Below, piece after piece: positions 1 through 8,470 of a stretch of 64,000 bases of DNA (within the stretch, counting starts at the first letter, position 1; each line of letters begins with the position of its first letter). Source of the stretch: Streptomyces sp. RKAG293 (GTDB taxonomy: Bacteria; Actinomycetota; Actinomycetes; Streptomycetales; Streptomycetaceae); contig NZ_JAJOZB010000001.1 in NCBI RefSeq assembly GCF_023701745.1, positions 6,619,001-6,683,000 of the forward strand, in the 5' to 3' direction. The notes beneath the pieces were generated by a model. It did no database searches. It was not told where the DNA came from and saw nothing but the letters and a program-made list of their open reading frames with translations. Position numbers and translations under genes: made by a program.

Positions 1-1
1 C

Positions 2-163
2 TCCGCCGAGGTCGGCGTCTACTGCGGCTCGGGCGTCTCGGCGGCGCAGGAGGTGCTGGCGCTGGCGGTCGCGGGCATCCCCGCCGCGCTGTACGTGGGT
101 TCGTGGAGCGAATGGACGGCCGACGCGGACCGTCCGGTCGCCACCGGCGCGCAGCCGGGCTGA
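2..163 (+). CDS. Sulfurtransferase (rhodanese-type), C-terminal fragment
   Basis: Only the last 53 residues are present; the gene begins before the window. The visible part contains YCGSGVSA, the active-site loop of the catalytic rhodanese domain of thiosulfate/3-mercaptopyruvate sulfurtransferases, in which the Cys carries the persulfide. It is followed by a GSWSEW segment typical of the domain end. The family transfers sulfane sulfur from thiosulfate or mercaptopyruvate to thiophilic acceptors such as cyanide, probably in the cytosol. The TGA stop at 161-163 is followed by a strong hairpin shared with the convergent sepH gene. The family call is secure from the active-site loop; the donor (thiosulfate or mercaptopyruvate) cannot be told from this fragment. 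Confidence 0.85.
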   Translation, partial: SAEVGVYCGSGVSAAQEVLALAVAGIPAALYVGSWSEWTADADRPVATGAQPG

Positions 164-215
164 CCCCCGGACCGCGGCTCAGGACCGGGGCCCCGGACAG
201 GGGTGGGGCGGACGG

Positions 216-250
216 GTAAGGGGCGGCGCACCCGGTGCGCCGCCCCTTAC
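216..250. terminator. Bidirectional hairpin terminator between sulfurtransferase and sepH
   Basis: A perfect 15-bp inverted repeat (216-230 pairs with 236-250, loop 231-235) begins GTAAGGGGCGGC. It sits between two convergent stops, so it probably ends both transcripts. There is no U-tract, as is usual in Streptomyces. Confidence 0.8.
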
Positions 251-265
251 CGTCGCTGTCTGCGG

Positions 266-1330
266 TTACTCCTGCTTCTTGCGGCGGCTGCCGAAGACGA
301 TCTCGTCCCAGCTGGGCACCGTCGCCCGGCGCCCCGGCCGGACACCGTCCGCCTCGGCCTGCCGGTCCGTGGTGCCGACCAGCCGGTCACGGTGACCCGC
401 GACGGCCCGCGGCATGAGGACGTCCGCGTACGCGGAGCCCGCACCCGCGCTCGCCGCGGGCGGAGCGGCCTCCTCGGCCGCCGGCTCCTCCGGCTGCTCC
501 GCCGGAGCGGTCTCCGGCGGCGCGGACGGCGGTGACGGTACGACCATGTCGCCGCGGAAGCTCGGCACCGCCTCCAGCAGGCTGGTCAGCGAGTCCCGGT
601 CCTCCTCGGCACGTTCGGCACTGCGCTCCTGCGGCCGGTTGGGGCGTTCCAGCTGCCGGTCGAGCGCCCGGTCCAGCGGGCGGTCCCTGGGCAGCCGGGC
701 GATCCGCGGCACGAAGGGGAAGCTCGGCGGCTCCTTGGAGTCCTGGGTCTCCGGAGTCTCCTGCTGGGTGGTCTCGCCGATCAGCGCCCGTGCCTCGTCG
801 TCCACGGCCTGGACGAGCCGCCGGGGCGGGTCGTACGTCCAGCTCGCGGAGTGCGGTTCACCGGCCACCCGGTAGACCAGCAGGACTTCCCAGGTGCCGT
901 CGTCACGCCGCCAGGAGTCCCAGAGAACGGTCTCCTTCTCGGCGCCCCGCAGCAGCAGCCGCTCCGCGACCGCTTCCCCGAGCTGCGGTCCGGCGCTCTC
1001 GCCGTGCCGCCGCACCGGGGTCTTCCTGGCCCGCTCGGCCATGAAGGCGCGCTCGGCGAGCACCGGACCCTCGAAGCGGCGCACCCGTTCCACCGCGATA
1101 CCGGCGGTCTGGGCCACCTCTTCCGCCGAGGCTCCGGCTCGTATCCGTGCCTGGATGTCCCGTGGCCGCAGGTGGCTCTCGACCTCGATCTGACCGAGGC
1201 GGGCACGGTCATTGCGTACCGCTGCCCGGAGTCGCTCGTCGATGGGGAGCGAGTATTCCGTGCTGTCTGCAGCCTTGAGCACCAGTCGTGTGCCGTCGTT
1301 GCTGACGGCCACGACACGCAGTTCGGGCAT
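266..1330 (-). CDS. sepH: Septation protein SepH
   Basis: A 354-residue protein starting MPELRVVAVSNDGTRL. The well conserved first ~170 residues (DUF3071) contain a helix-turn-helix-like stretch (about 75-105, HLRPRDIQARIRAGAS then VAQTAGIAVERVRRFE). The rest is a variable Arg/Pro/Glu-rich linker ending in a basic SRRKKQE tail. In Streptomyces, SepH binds FtsZ and promotes Z-ring assembly, using the HTH-containing N-terminus. The ATG at 1330 is chosen because GGAGG lies about 5 nt upstream and the homologous N-terminus begins there; the frame stays open further upstream, but that extension shows no family resemblance. The gene stands alone and is convergent with the sulfurtransferase. Recognition is confident from the N-terminal sequence and neighbourhood. 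Confidence 0.93.
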   Translation of the reverse strand: MPELRVVAVSNDGTRLVLKAADSTEYSLPIDERLRAAVRNDRARLGQIEVESHLRPRDIQARIRAGASAEEVAQTAGIAVERVRRFEGPVLAERAFMAERARKTPVRRHGESAGPQLGEAVAERLLLRGAEKETVLWDSWRRDDGTWEVLLVYRVAGEPHSASWTYDPPRRLVQAVDDEARALIGETTQQETPETQDSKEPPSFPFVPRIARLPRDRPLDRALDRQLERPNRPQERSAERAEEDRDSLTSLLEAVPSFRGDMVVPSPPSAPPETAPAEQPEEPAAEEAAPPAASAGAGSAYADVLMPRAVAGHRDRLVGTTDRQAEADGVRPGRRATVPSWDEIVFGSRRKKQE

Positions 1331-1755
1331 GGGAACCTCCCGGGTGGTGCCTGCCGACGTCACGTGCGTCGCTGCTCCCGTTGGACGAGTGTGGCCTGCC
1401 CAGGTGCGGCACGCCACAACCTTGCAGGGTTACCCGGCGTGTCGGGCAGGTGCCGTGACTCGCCGTTATGGGACGGTGACCAGTTGGCCACTCAGAGTGA
1501 CCAAACGCGGCACCCCGGGATGAGCACCGCCTCCGGGCTCCCCTCCCGTTGGTCCGGGCAACCGGACGGGAAGCCGGAGCCAGGATTCGCCACAGTACTC
1601 CATTCGGGCCACTGGGGTGGGTTGCGGCGCCGCCGAAGTTCTCCCGCGACAAGGGAGTTGAGTGGCGAGGCTCACAGAATGTCCGCAAGTGGAACTACTG
1701 CCTTCGCCCATATGTCTCTTCTCTGTGCAAGGAGGATGAGATCGGCTACCCAGGT
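1331..1755. other. Intergenic region between sepH and the membrane-protein gene (divergent)
   Basis: These 425 bases separate divergent starts and must hold both promoters. I see no convincing reading frame; the open frames are GC-bias shadows. An AAGGAGG stretch (about 1729-1735) lies 20 nt before the chosen ATG at 1756. That is long for a ribosome-binding site and leaves the start of the next gene uncertain. Confidence 0.5.
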
Positions 1756-2604
1756 ATGGATATGGACGAAAAGGACGAGCGCGAGGAAACGTCCCAGCGG
1801 GGACGGCTGGACCTGAGCGTCCCCCAAGTGGCGGGCAGTGCGCTGGCGGCCGTGACCGCGGCGCTGCTGGCGTCGCAGCTCGGTGTGTACGGGACGATCA
1901 TCGGCGCCGGCGTGGTCAGCATCGTGGCCACCGCGGGCGGCACGGTCTTCCAGCACTTCTTCCGGCGCACCGGCGAACAGATCCGCACGGTGTCCACCCG
2001 GCACCTGCCGGTCTCCGTCCCGGGGACGGAGCCGGAGGCGGGGGCGGGCTCCACCCGGCTGCTGGAGGAACTGCCGCCACCGGGCGAGGACGAAAGGCCC
2101 GACGGGGAGTACGGCGAGGCGACCGTGCACGGCACGACCAAGCGCGGCTGGCACAAGTCGGCGATCGGTGCCGTGGTCGTCTTCGTGCTGGCGATGGGCA
2201 CCGTCACCTCGATCGAGCTGGCCACCGGATCGGAGCCGTCCGTCAAGGCGGTCTTCGACGGCGGCGGAACGCACCACCGGCCGCCGGCCGACCGGCCGAG
2301 CGCCCCGGCCTCCGATCCGGCCGGCACCTCAGGGGACACCCCCTCGCCCGGATCGTCGACGACTCCTTCGGAGTCCTCGTCGCCGTCGCCGACCCCCTCG
2401 GGCAGCGGTAGCGGCAGCGGCTCGCCGACGCCGGACCCGAGCGGTTCCCCGTCATCGAGCGGCAGCCCGAGCACCAGCATCCCGCCGACCCCGGACCCCG
2501 GCGGGTCCTCGGACGACGGCAAGGGCGGTACGGGCGGCTCCGCGTCTCCCGGCGCCCAGGGCGGCGCCCAGGGGGCCGCGGCGGGCGCCGGGACGCAGAA
2601 CTGA
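1756..2604 (+). CDS. Conserved membrane protein with Ser/Pro/Gly-rich extracytoplasmic tail
   Basis: A 282-residue protein starting MDMDEKDEREET. It has an acidic cytoplasmic N-terminus and a long hydrophobic region (about 26-65, rich in Ala/Val/Gly) ending in FQHFFRRTGEQ. An acidic and Pro-rich loop follows, then a transmembrane helix (about 135-155, AIGAVVVFVLAMGTVTS). The last ~110 residues are low complexity (Ser, Pro, Gly, Asp), probably a wall-spanning or surface-exposed tail. I do not recognise an enzymatic domain; similar proteins are common in Streptomyces next to sepH. The nearest AAGGAGG is 20 nt upstream, so the exact start is uncertain. It converges on the lactone oxidase gene with only 22 bp between stops. 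Confidence 0.7.
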   Translation: MDMDEKDEREETSQRGRLDLSVPQVAGSALAAVTAALLASQLGVYGTIIGAGVVSIVATAGGTVFQHFFRRTGEQIRTVSTRHLPVSVPGTEPEAGAGSTRLLEELPPPGEDERPDGEYGEATVHGTTKRGWHKSAIGAVVVFVLAMGTVTSIELATGSEPSVKAVFDGGGTHHRPPADRPSAPASDPAGTSGDTPSPGSSTTPSESSSPSPTPSGSGSGSGSPTPDPSGSPSSSGSPSTSIPPTPDPGGSSDDGKGGTGGSASPGAQGGAQGAAAGAGTQN

Positions 2605-2626
2605 GCGCCGGGGACCCCGGCCGGTC

Positions 2627-3955
2627 CTACGCGCCGAGCACGCGCCGCAGATAGTCGTTGGCGAAGAGCCGCTGCGGGTCCAGCCGGTCGCGCAGGGCGG
2701 TGAACTCGCCGAAGCGCGGATAGACCCCGGAGAAGTACTCCGCGTCTCGGGTGTGCACCTTGCCCCAGTGCGGCCGGCCCTGGTGCGCGGTCATGATCTT
2801 CTCGGCCGCGGTGAAGTACTCCTGGTAGCGGCTGCCCCGGTACATGTGGACGGCGATGTACGCGCTGTCGCGGCCGGAGGCGGTGGACAGGGTGATGTCG
2901 TCGGCGGGCGCGATCCGCACCTCGACCGGGAAGCTGATCCGCAGCCCCGAGGACTCGACCATCGCCTTGAGCTCGCGGATCGCCCCGACGGCCGCCTCGC
3001 GCGGCACGGCGTACTCCATCTCCACGAACCGCACCCGGCGCGGACTGGTGAAGACCTTGTACGCGATGTCGGTGTACGTGCGGGCCGACAGCGCGCGGCT
3101 GGAGACCTTCGCGATGCCGGGGATGGTGCCGGGAGCGGCCCTGCCGAGCGAACAGGCGGCCTGGAACAGCCCGTTGGACAGCAGCTCGTCGTCGATCCAG
3201 CCCTTGACGGGGGAGAGCGGGGCGGCCGGGCCCTGACTGCGGTTGTTGCGCTTGGTGTTGCAGCTGTCGGTGTGCGGGAACCAGTAGAACTCGAAGTGCT
3301 CGTTCTCCGTCGTCAGCTGGTCGAACTCCGCCATGACCCGGTCGAAGCCCATCGGCTCCTCGCGGGCGGTGAGCAGGAACAGCGGTTCGACCGCGAAGGT
3401 GATCGCGCTGATCACCCCGAGGGCGCCGAGGCCGAGCCGGGCCGCCGCGAAGACATCGGCGTTCTCGTCCGCCGAGCAGGTCAGCACCGAGCCGTCGGCC
3501 AGCACCAGTTGCAGGCCCTTGATCTGGGCGGATATCGATCCCGAGTCACGGCCGGTGCCATGGGTGCCGGTGCTGGTGGCGCCCGCCACCGTCTGCTCCA
3601 TGATGTCGCCCATGTTGGTCAGCGACAGGCCCTCGGCGGCCAGCGCCGCGTTCAGCTGGTGGAGCGGAACCCCCGCCTCCACGGTGATCGTGCCGCGCTC
3701 GCGGTCGATCTCCCGGATCGCCGCCAGCCGGTCCGGCCGGATGAGGACCCCGCCGGTGGCGGCCGCGGCGGTGAAGGAGTGCCCGGTGCCCACGGCCTTC
3801 GCCGTCAGCCCGTCCTCGGCTGCCCTGCGAACGGCGGCGGACAGCTCGTCCACCGAGGCCGGCGACACACTGCGCCGCGGTTGGGAGGTGACGTTCCCCG
3901 CCCAGTTACGCCACACCTTCTCGGCGGATCCGTTCATCGTGCTCGTCGTGCTCAT
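2627..3955 (-). CDS. FAD-dependent D-arabinono-1,4-lactone oxidase family protein
   Basis: A 442-residue flavoprotein. The FAD-binding PCMH domain spans about residues 27-200. It includes GTGHSF (56-61), where this family usually attaches the flavin covalently to His, and the GATSTGTHGTG phosphate-binding loop. The C-terminal ALO domain carries the PHWGK signature near the end, found in aldonolactone oxidases and related oxidases. It oxidises a sugar lactone or alditol with oxygen or another acceptor; the physiological substrate cannot be read from sequence. It follows the MFS gene on the same strand, and its start lies 50 nt inside that gene. A second in-frame ATG at 3937 would shorten the overlap only slightly. 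Alditol oxidases are related but lack the HWGK-type C-terminus. Confidence 0.85.
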   Translation of the reverse strand: MSTTSTMNGSAEKVWRNWAGNVTSQPRRSVSPASVDELSAAVRRAAEDGLTAKAVGTGHSFTAAAATGGVLIRPDRLAAIREIDRERGTITVEAGVPLHQLNAALAAEGLSLTNMGDIMEQTVAGATSTGTHGTGRDSGSISAQIKGLQLVLADGSVLTCSADENADVFAAARLGLGALGVISAITFAVEPLFLLTAREEPMGFDRVMAEFDQLTTENEHFEFYWFPHTDSCNTKRNNRSQGPAAPLSPVKGWIDDELLSNGLFQAACSLGRAAPGTIPGIAKVSSRALSARTYTDIAYKVFTSPRRVRFVEMEYAVPREAAVGAIRELKAMVESSGLRISFPVEVRIAPADDITLSTASGRDSAYIAVHMYRGSRYQEYFTAAEKIMTAHQGRPHWGKVHTRDAEYFSGVYPRFGEFTALRDRLDPQRLFANDYLRRVLGA

Positions 3956-5210
3956 ACGTACGCGGCCCCTCCTGCTCCGGCGCCGGCCGCAGCCGGCGGA
4001 ACCCCAGGACTGCCACCACCACGGCGAGTGCCCCGGCGGCGGCCGGCACCGCGTACGCCGCTTCCGCCCCCGACGAGTCGATCACCCACCCGGACACCGA
4101 GGCTCCGAGAGCCACGCCGACCGTGATGCCTGTGCTCACCCACGTCATGCCTTCGGTCAGCTTCGCACGCGGTACCAGCTGTTCGACCAGGGCCATGGTG
4201 ATGACCATCGTCGGTGCGATGGACAGGCCCGCGACGAACAGCGCTACGGCCAGGAACCACAAGTTTCCGACCAGTAGGAGCGGGATCATACTCACAGCCA
4301 TCACGCACACACCCACCAGGAAGCCCCGGGAGGCGGACCCTTTCAGCCGGAGCAGCCCGAAGGCCAGTCCCGCGACGCAGGAGCCGAACGCGTACACCGC
4401 GAGCACCAGGCTGGCCGCGGCCTTGTGGCCCAGCTCGTCGGCGAAGGCCACCGTCGTGACCTCGACCGAGCCGAAGATCGCGCCGGTGCAGGCGAAGGTG
4501 GTCACCAGCACCTGGAGGCCGGGGGAGCGCAGCGCCGAGCCGCCCGCGTGGGAGGCCGTGGGGTGCGGGACCGGTTCCGTGGAGCGCTGAGCGGTCAGCA
4601 GGAACGTGCCGACCGCGAGGAAGACCGCCGCGAGCAGCGGGCCGGCCTCGGGGAACCAGACCGTGCACAGCCCGATCGACAGGATCGGGCCGACGATGAA
4701 GCAGACCTCGTCGACCACCGACTCGAACGAGTACGCGGTGTGCATCGCGGGGGTGCCGTGGTGGATCACCGCCCAGCGGGCCCGGACCATCGCGCCCAGG
4801 CTCGGGGTGGCGCCCGCCATGACGGCGAAGACGAAGAGCGCCCAGTCCGGCGCGTCCCACACGACGCACAGCAGCAGGCCCGCCACCGCCAGCACGGTGA
4901 CCGCCGCCGCCGGGCGCAGCACGCGGCGCTGCCCGTGGCGGTCGACGAGCCGGGACACCTGCGGGCCCATCACGGCGCCGGACATCGCGAGCGTCGCGGA
5001 GAGCGCGCCCGCCAGCCCGTAGCGGCCGGTGACCTGGGAGATCATCGTCACGATGCCGATGCCCAGCATCGACAGCGGCAGCCGGCCGATGAAACCGGCG
5101 GCTGAGAAACCCTTGGTTCCAGGTGCTGCGAAGATCGCGCGATACGGGCTGGACACGGGCACTCCACGGCGTCTTCGCCGGCGTCGGTAAGGCTTGTGAC
5201 TGTCCTCCAC
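3906..5210 (-). CDS. MFS transporter
   Basis: A 434-residue protein with about 12 hydrophobic helices and the major-facilitator loop motif between TM2 and TM3 (RLVDRHGQRRVLRP). It starts MEDSHKPYRRRRRRRG, a very basic N-terminus suited to a cytoplasmic tail; a GTG about 17 codons later is the main alternative start. The family exports or imports small molecules using the proton gradient, and the substrate here is unknown. The gene is divergent from ferrochelatase, with starts about 60 bp apart, and overlaps the downstream lactone oxidase by 50 nt. The two are therefore probably co-transcribed and translationally linked. The C-terminal ~30 residues are hydrophilic (YEHDEHDERIRREG). Confidence 0.85.
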   Translation of the reverse strand: MEDSHKPYRRRRRRRGVPVSSPYRAIFAAPGTKGFSAAGFIGRLPLSMLGIGIVTMISQVTGRYGLAGALSATLAMSGAVMGPQVSRLVDRHGQRRVLRPAAAVTVLAVAGLLLCVVWDAPDWALFVFAVMAGATPSLGAMVRARWAVIHHGTPAMHTAYSFESVVDEVCFIVGPILSIGLCTVWFPEAGPLLAAVFLAVGTFLLTAQRSTEPVPHPTASHAGGSALRSPGLQVLVTTFACTGAIFGSVEVTTVAFADELGHKAAASLVLAVYAFGSCVAGLAFGLLRLKGSASRGFLVGVCVMAVSMIPLLLVGNLWFLAVALFVAGLSIAPTMVITMALVEQLVPRAKLTEGMTWVSTGITVGVALGASVSGWVIDSSGAEAAYAVPAAAGALAVVVAVLGFRRLRPAPEQEGPRTYEHDEHDERIRREGVA

Positions 5211-5271
5211 AGGTTACGTGGCGGGGCAATCGCTTTTCTGGACGCCGGGCACCAGTGGCAGGATCGGACCC

Positions 5272-6399
5272 ATGTCCGATCACAACGAGGCCGGTCCCGC
5301 GGCCGGGCCCTATGACGCGCTGCTCCTGCTGTCCTTCGGCGGCCCCGAGGGACCCGACGACGTCGTCCCGTTCCTGGAGAACGTCACCCGGGGCCGGGGC
5401 ATCCCCCGGGAGCGGCTGAAGGAGGTCGGACAGCACTACTTCCTGTTCGGCGGGGTCAGCCCGATCAACGCGCAGAACCGCGAGCTGCTCGACGCGCTGC
5501 GCAAGGACTTCGGCGAGCACGGCGTCGCCCTGCCGGTCTACTGGGGCAACCGCAACTGGGCGCCCTACCTGGTCGACACGCTGCGCGAGATGACCGACGA
5601 CGGGCACCGCCGCATCCTGGTGCTCGCCACCAGCGCCTACGCGTCGTACTCCGGCTGCCGCCAGTACCGCGAGAACCTGGCCGGCGCCCTCGCCGAGCTC
5701 GCGGCCGAGGGCCGGCCGGTGCCGCGCGTCGACAAGCTGCGGCACTACTTCAACCACCCCGGCTTCGTGGAACCCCTGACCGACGCGGTCCTCACCGCGC
5801 TCGGCGAACTTCCCGCCGAGGTCAGGGCCGGCGCCCGCCTGGCGTTCACCACGCACTCCATCCCGACCGCCGCCGCCGACACCTCGGGCCCGGTGGAGGG
5901 CCACGGGAACGGCGGCGCCTACGTGGCGCAGCACCTGGACACCGCCCGGGTGATCGCCGACGCGGTACGGGAGGCGACCGGCACCGAGCACCCGTGGCGG
6001 CTCGTCTACCAGTCGCGCAGCGGCGCCCCGCACATCCCGTGGCTGGAGCCGGACATCTGCGACCACCTCGTGGAGCAGCACGAGAGCGGCGCGCCCGCGG
6101 TCGTCATGGTGCCGATCGGCTTCGTCTCCGACCACATGGAGGTCACGTACGACCTCGACACCGAGGCGGCCGCCAAGGCTGCCGAGCTGGGGCTGCCGGT
6201 CGCGCGGGCCGCGACCGTGGGCGCCGACCCCCGGTTCGCCGCCGCCGTGCGCGACCTGGTCCTGGAGCGGGCGGCGAACGAGCGCGGCCTGGCGCCGCGG
6301 CCCTGCGCGCTGGGCTCGCTCGGCCCGAGCCACGACGTCTGCCCGGCGGGCTGCTGCCCGTCCCGGAGCCCCCAGCCCGCTGTCGCGGGCACCGACTGA
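5272..6399 (+). CDS. hemH: Ferrochelatase (coproporphyrin III type)
   Basis: A 375-residue enzyme inserting Fe(II) into the porphyrin. In Actinobacteria the substrate is normally coproporphyrin III, and the enzyme is also named CpfC. The N-terminal half begins YDALLLLSFGGPEGPDD. The catalytic His lies in FTTHSIPTAAAD and the conserved YQSRSGAPHIPW loop follows. The C-terminus holds a Cys cluster (RPCAL, then HDVCPAGCC), matching the [2Fe-2S] ligands reported in actinobacterial ferrochelatases. The ATG at 5272 (MSDHNEAG) is preferred over an in-frame upstream GTG because family alignments begin there. The next gene starts 8 bp after the stop, so they are likely co-transcribed. Confidence 0.93.
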   Translation: MSDHNEAGPAAGPYDALLLLSFGGPEGPDDVVPFLENVTRGRGIPRERLKEVGQHYFLFGGVSPINAQNRELLDALRKDFGEHGVALPVYWGNRNWAPYLVDTLREMTDDGHRRILVLATSAYASYSGCRQYRENLAGALAELAAEGRPVPRVDKLRHYFNHPGFVEPLTDAVLTALGELPAEVRAGARLAFTTHSIPTAAADTSGPVEGHGNGGAYVAQHLDTARVIADAVREATGTEHPWRLVYQSRSGAPHIPWLEPDICDHLVEQHESGAPAVVMVPIGFVSDHMEVTYDLDTEAAAKAAELGLPVARAATVGADPRFAAAVRDLVLERAANERGLAPRPCALGSLGPSHDVCPAGCCPSRSPQPAVAGTD

Positions 6400-6407
6400 G
6401 GAGAGCC

Positions 6408-7196
6408 GTGAGCACCGAACTGCTGGAGATCGCGCTGGAAGCCGCCCACAAGGCGGGCGAACTGCTGCGCACCGGCCGGCCCGCCGACCTCGGGGTGGCG
6501 GCCACCAAGTCGAGCCCGATCGACGTCGTCACCGAGATGGACATCGCCGCCGAGAAGCTGATCACCGAACTCATCGCGAAGCACCGTCCCCAGGACGGTT
6601 TCCTCGGCGAGGAGGGCACCGAGAGCCCGGGCACCAGCGGGGTGCGCTGGGTCGTCGATCCGCTCGACGGCACCGTCAACTACCTGTACGGGCTGCCCTC
6701 CTGGTCCGTGAGCATCGCGGCCGAGTGGGACGGCGAGACCGTGGTGGGGGTCGTCGCGGCCCCGATGCGCGGCGAGACCTACCGGGCGGTGCTCGGGCAG
6801 GGTGCCTTCGTCAACGACACCCCCGCCCGGCCGCGCCCGGTGCCCGAGTTCTCGCACGCCCTGGTCGGCACCGGCTTCAGCTACCTCACGGAGCGCCGGG
6901 TGACGCAGGCCGAGGTGCTGCGCACCCTGCTGCCGAAGGTGCGCGACATCCGGCGCGGGGGATCGGCCGCGATCGACCTCTGCGACGTGGGCTGCGGACG
7001 GCTCGACGCGTACTACGAGCGCGGCCTCAATCCGTGGGACTTCGCGGCCGGCGCCCTCTTCGCCCGGGAGGCGGGCGTCCGCACCGGCGGGCGCCCCGGG
7101 CAGGCTCCGTCGAACGAGCTGACCGTCGCCGCGGGACCCGGCCTCTTCGAAGCGCTCCAGGGCCTGCTGGAGGACCTGGGGGCCTGGCACGACTGA
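6408..7196 (+). CDS. Inositol monophosphatase family protein
   Basis: A 262-residue Mg2+-dependent, lithium-sensitive-type phosphatase. The metal-site motifs are in order: the GEEGTE segment near residue 68, the signature WVVDPLDGTVNYLYG (about 83-97), and NPWDFAAGALFAREAG near residue 210. The family hydrolyses inositol-1-phosphate, histidinol phosphate or fructose bisphosphate; which one is not decided by these motifs. The start is GTG at 6408, with GAGGAGA 5-10 nt upstream overlapping the ferrochelatase stop. The 8-bp spacing points to an operon. A strong hairpin at 7251-7282 closes the unit. Confidence 0.88.
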   Translation: MSTELLEIALEAAHKAGELLRTGRPADLGVAATKSSPIDVVTEMDIAAEKLITELIAKHRPQDGFLGEEGTESPGTSGVRWVVDPLDGTVNYLYGLPSWSVSIAAEWDGETVVGVVAAPMRGETYRAVLGQGAFVNDTPARPRPVPEFSHALVGTGFSYLTERRVTQAEVLRTLLPKVRDIRRGGSAAIDLCDVGCGRLDAYYERGLNPWDFAAGALFAREAGVRTGGRPGQAPSNELTVAAGPGLFEALQGLLEDLGAWHD

Positions 7197-7250
7197 CCTG
7201 GACCGGGGCGGCCGTCCGCGGGCGGCAGGGGTGCGCCGGTGTCCTTCGGC

Positions 7251-7282
7251 GGGTGCTCCGGCGGATCCCCGCCGGAGCACCC
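7251..7282 (+). terminator. Hairpin terminator after the inositol phosphatase gene
   Basis: A perfect 13-bp stem (7251-7263 with 7270-7282, GGGTGCTCCGGCG) with a 6-nt loop, 54 bp after the stop. It may also serve the convergent small gene at 7407. Confidence 0.75.
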
Positions 7283-7406
7283 GTCCGGTCCTCGCCCGCG
7301 TTTCCCCGTCCGCGCACGCGAACGCCCCGGCACCGTGGAGGTGTCCGGGGCGGGCCGACGGCCGCTGCGCTGCCGTTCCGGGTCGGGTTCCGGGTCGGAG
7401 GGTCGG

Positions 7407-7580
7407 TCAGGCGACCTTGGACTGGATGTGCACGCCATGTTCCGCGGCCAGGCGCCGCAGATCGTCGAGCTCGCTCTGTTCGACCTCGGCGAGGAACTCG
7501 TCGCCGGCCTCACGGGCGTGGTGGAGGTCGGATTCAGTGCTGTGTATCCGCTGCAGGATTCCGGTGGTGAATGCGTCCAT
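7407..7580 (-). CDS. Small conserved acidic protein, function unknown
   Basis: A 57-residue protein starting MDAFTTGILQRIHSTESD. It is predicted to be almost all helical, with an acidic middle (EAGDEFLAEVEQSELDDLRRLAAEHG). The pattern suggests a short coiled coil; there is no signal peptide, membrane segment or metal motif. Coding-like composition and conservation near cutRS in Streptomyces (from memory) support it as a real gene. The ATG at 7580 is chosen over a TTG at 7625 because the extra residues look random. No strong ribosome-binding site is visible. It is divergent from cutR. I cannot assign a function. Confidence 0.65.
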   Translation of the reverse strand: MDAFTTGILQRIHSTESDLHHAREAGDEFLAEVEQSELDDLRRLAAEHGVHIQSKVA

Positions 7581-7816
7581 CTGCTGGCGCCCCCTCGTCG
7601 TCGTCGTTGACACGGGGTGTGTCAAAGCCCATAACGGCGCGGCGGGATGCGCGTCGGGGCTTGGTTGGTGGGTGTACGACGGGTCCTCCCCGGGCCCGGC
7701 GACGAGGAAACCTTGAGCGGACGACGAATTCCGGTCCGGTCGCCACTTACCGCCGGTTTACGGCCGTCCGGTGCAGGATGGGAGGACATTCGTACTGCTC
7801 ATGGAAGGAAAGCGCC

Positions 7817-8470
7817 TTGCGCGTACTGGTCGTCGAGGACGAGCAACTGCTCGCCGATGCGGTTGCCACCGGACTTCGCCGCGAGGCCATGGCCGTCGAC
7901 GTCGTGTACGACGGTGGCGCCGCCCTGGAGCGGATCGGGGTGAACGACTACGACGTCGTGGTCCTCGACCGTGACCTTCCGGTCGTCCACGGTGACGACG
8001 TCTGCCGGCAGATCGTCGGGCTGGGGATGCCGACCCGGGTGCTGATGCTCACCGCCGCGGGCGATGTGAGCGACCGGGTGGAAGGGCTGGAGCTGGGTGC
8101 CGACGACTATCTCCCCAAGCCCTTCGCGTTCAGCGAGCTGACCGCGCGGGTCCGCGCGCTGGGCCGCCGGACGACCACGGCCCTGCCGCCGGTCCTGGAG
8201 CGGTCCGGCATCAAGCTCGACCCCAACCGCCGGGAGGTCTTCCGGGACGGCGCCGAGGTGCATCTGGCGCCGAAGGAGTTCGCGGTGCTGGAGGTGCTGA
8301 TGCGCAGCGAGGGCTCGGTGGTCTCCGCCGAGCAGCTCCTGGAGAAGGCGTGGGACGAGAACACCGACCCGTTCACGAACGTGGTGCGGGTGACGGTCAT
8401 GACGCTGCGCCGCAAGCTCGGCGAGCCCCCGGTGATCGTCACCGTGCCGGGCTCCGGATACCGGATCTGA
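7817..8470 (+). CDS. cutR: Response regulator CutR (OmpR/PhoB class)
   Basis: A 217-residue DNA-binding response regulator. The receiver domain occupies residues 1-115, with phospho-acceptor Asp51 (VVVLDRDLP), acidic pair Glu7/Asp8 and Lys in YLPKPF. A winged-helix output domain (about 125-215) ends TVPGSGYRI. The start is TTG at 7817, preceded by GGAAGGAAA at optimal spacing; the upstream ATG (7801) is out of frame. Sequence and position match CutR, first linked to copper/tyrosinase phenotypes in S. lividans and later to an extracytoplasmic secretion/oxidative-folding stress response involving HtrA-type proteases. The stop overlaps the cutS ATG by one base, giving translational coupling. Confidence 0.9.
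   Translation: MRVLVVEDEQLLADAVATGLRREAMAVDVVYDGGAALERIGVNDYDVVVLDRDLPVVHGDDVCRQIVGLGMPTRVLMLTAAGDVSDRVEGLELGADDYLPKPFAFSELTARVRALGRRTTTALPPVLERSGIKLDPNRREVFRDGAEVHLAPKEFAVLEVLMRSEGSVVSAEQLLEKAWDENTDPFTNVVRVTVMTLRRKLGEPPVIVTVPGSGYRI

Noticed and set aside
1883..4126. A 747-codon open frame on the plus strand
   Set aside because: Arg/Pro/Ala-rich shadow of the membrane-protein gene and of the opposite-strand lactone oxidase. There is no family resemblance, and the overlapped genes have clear domains.
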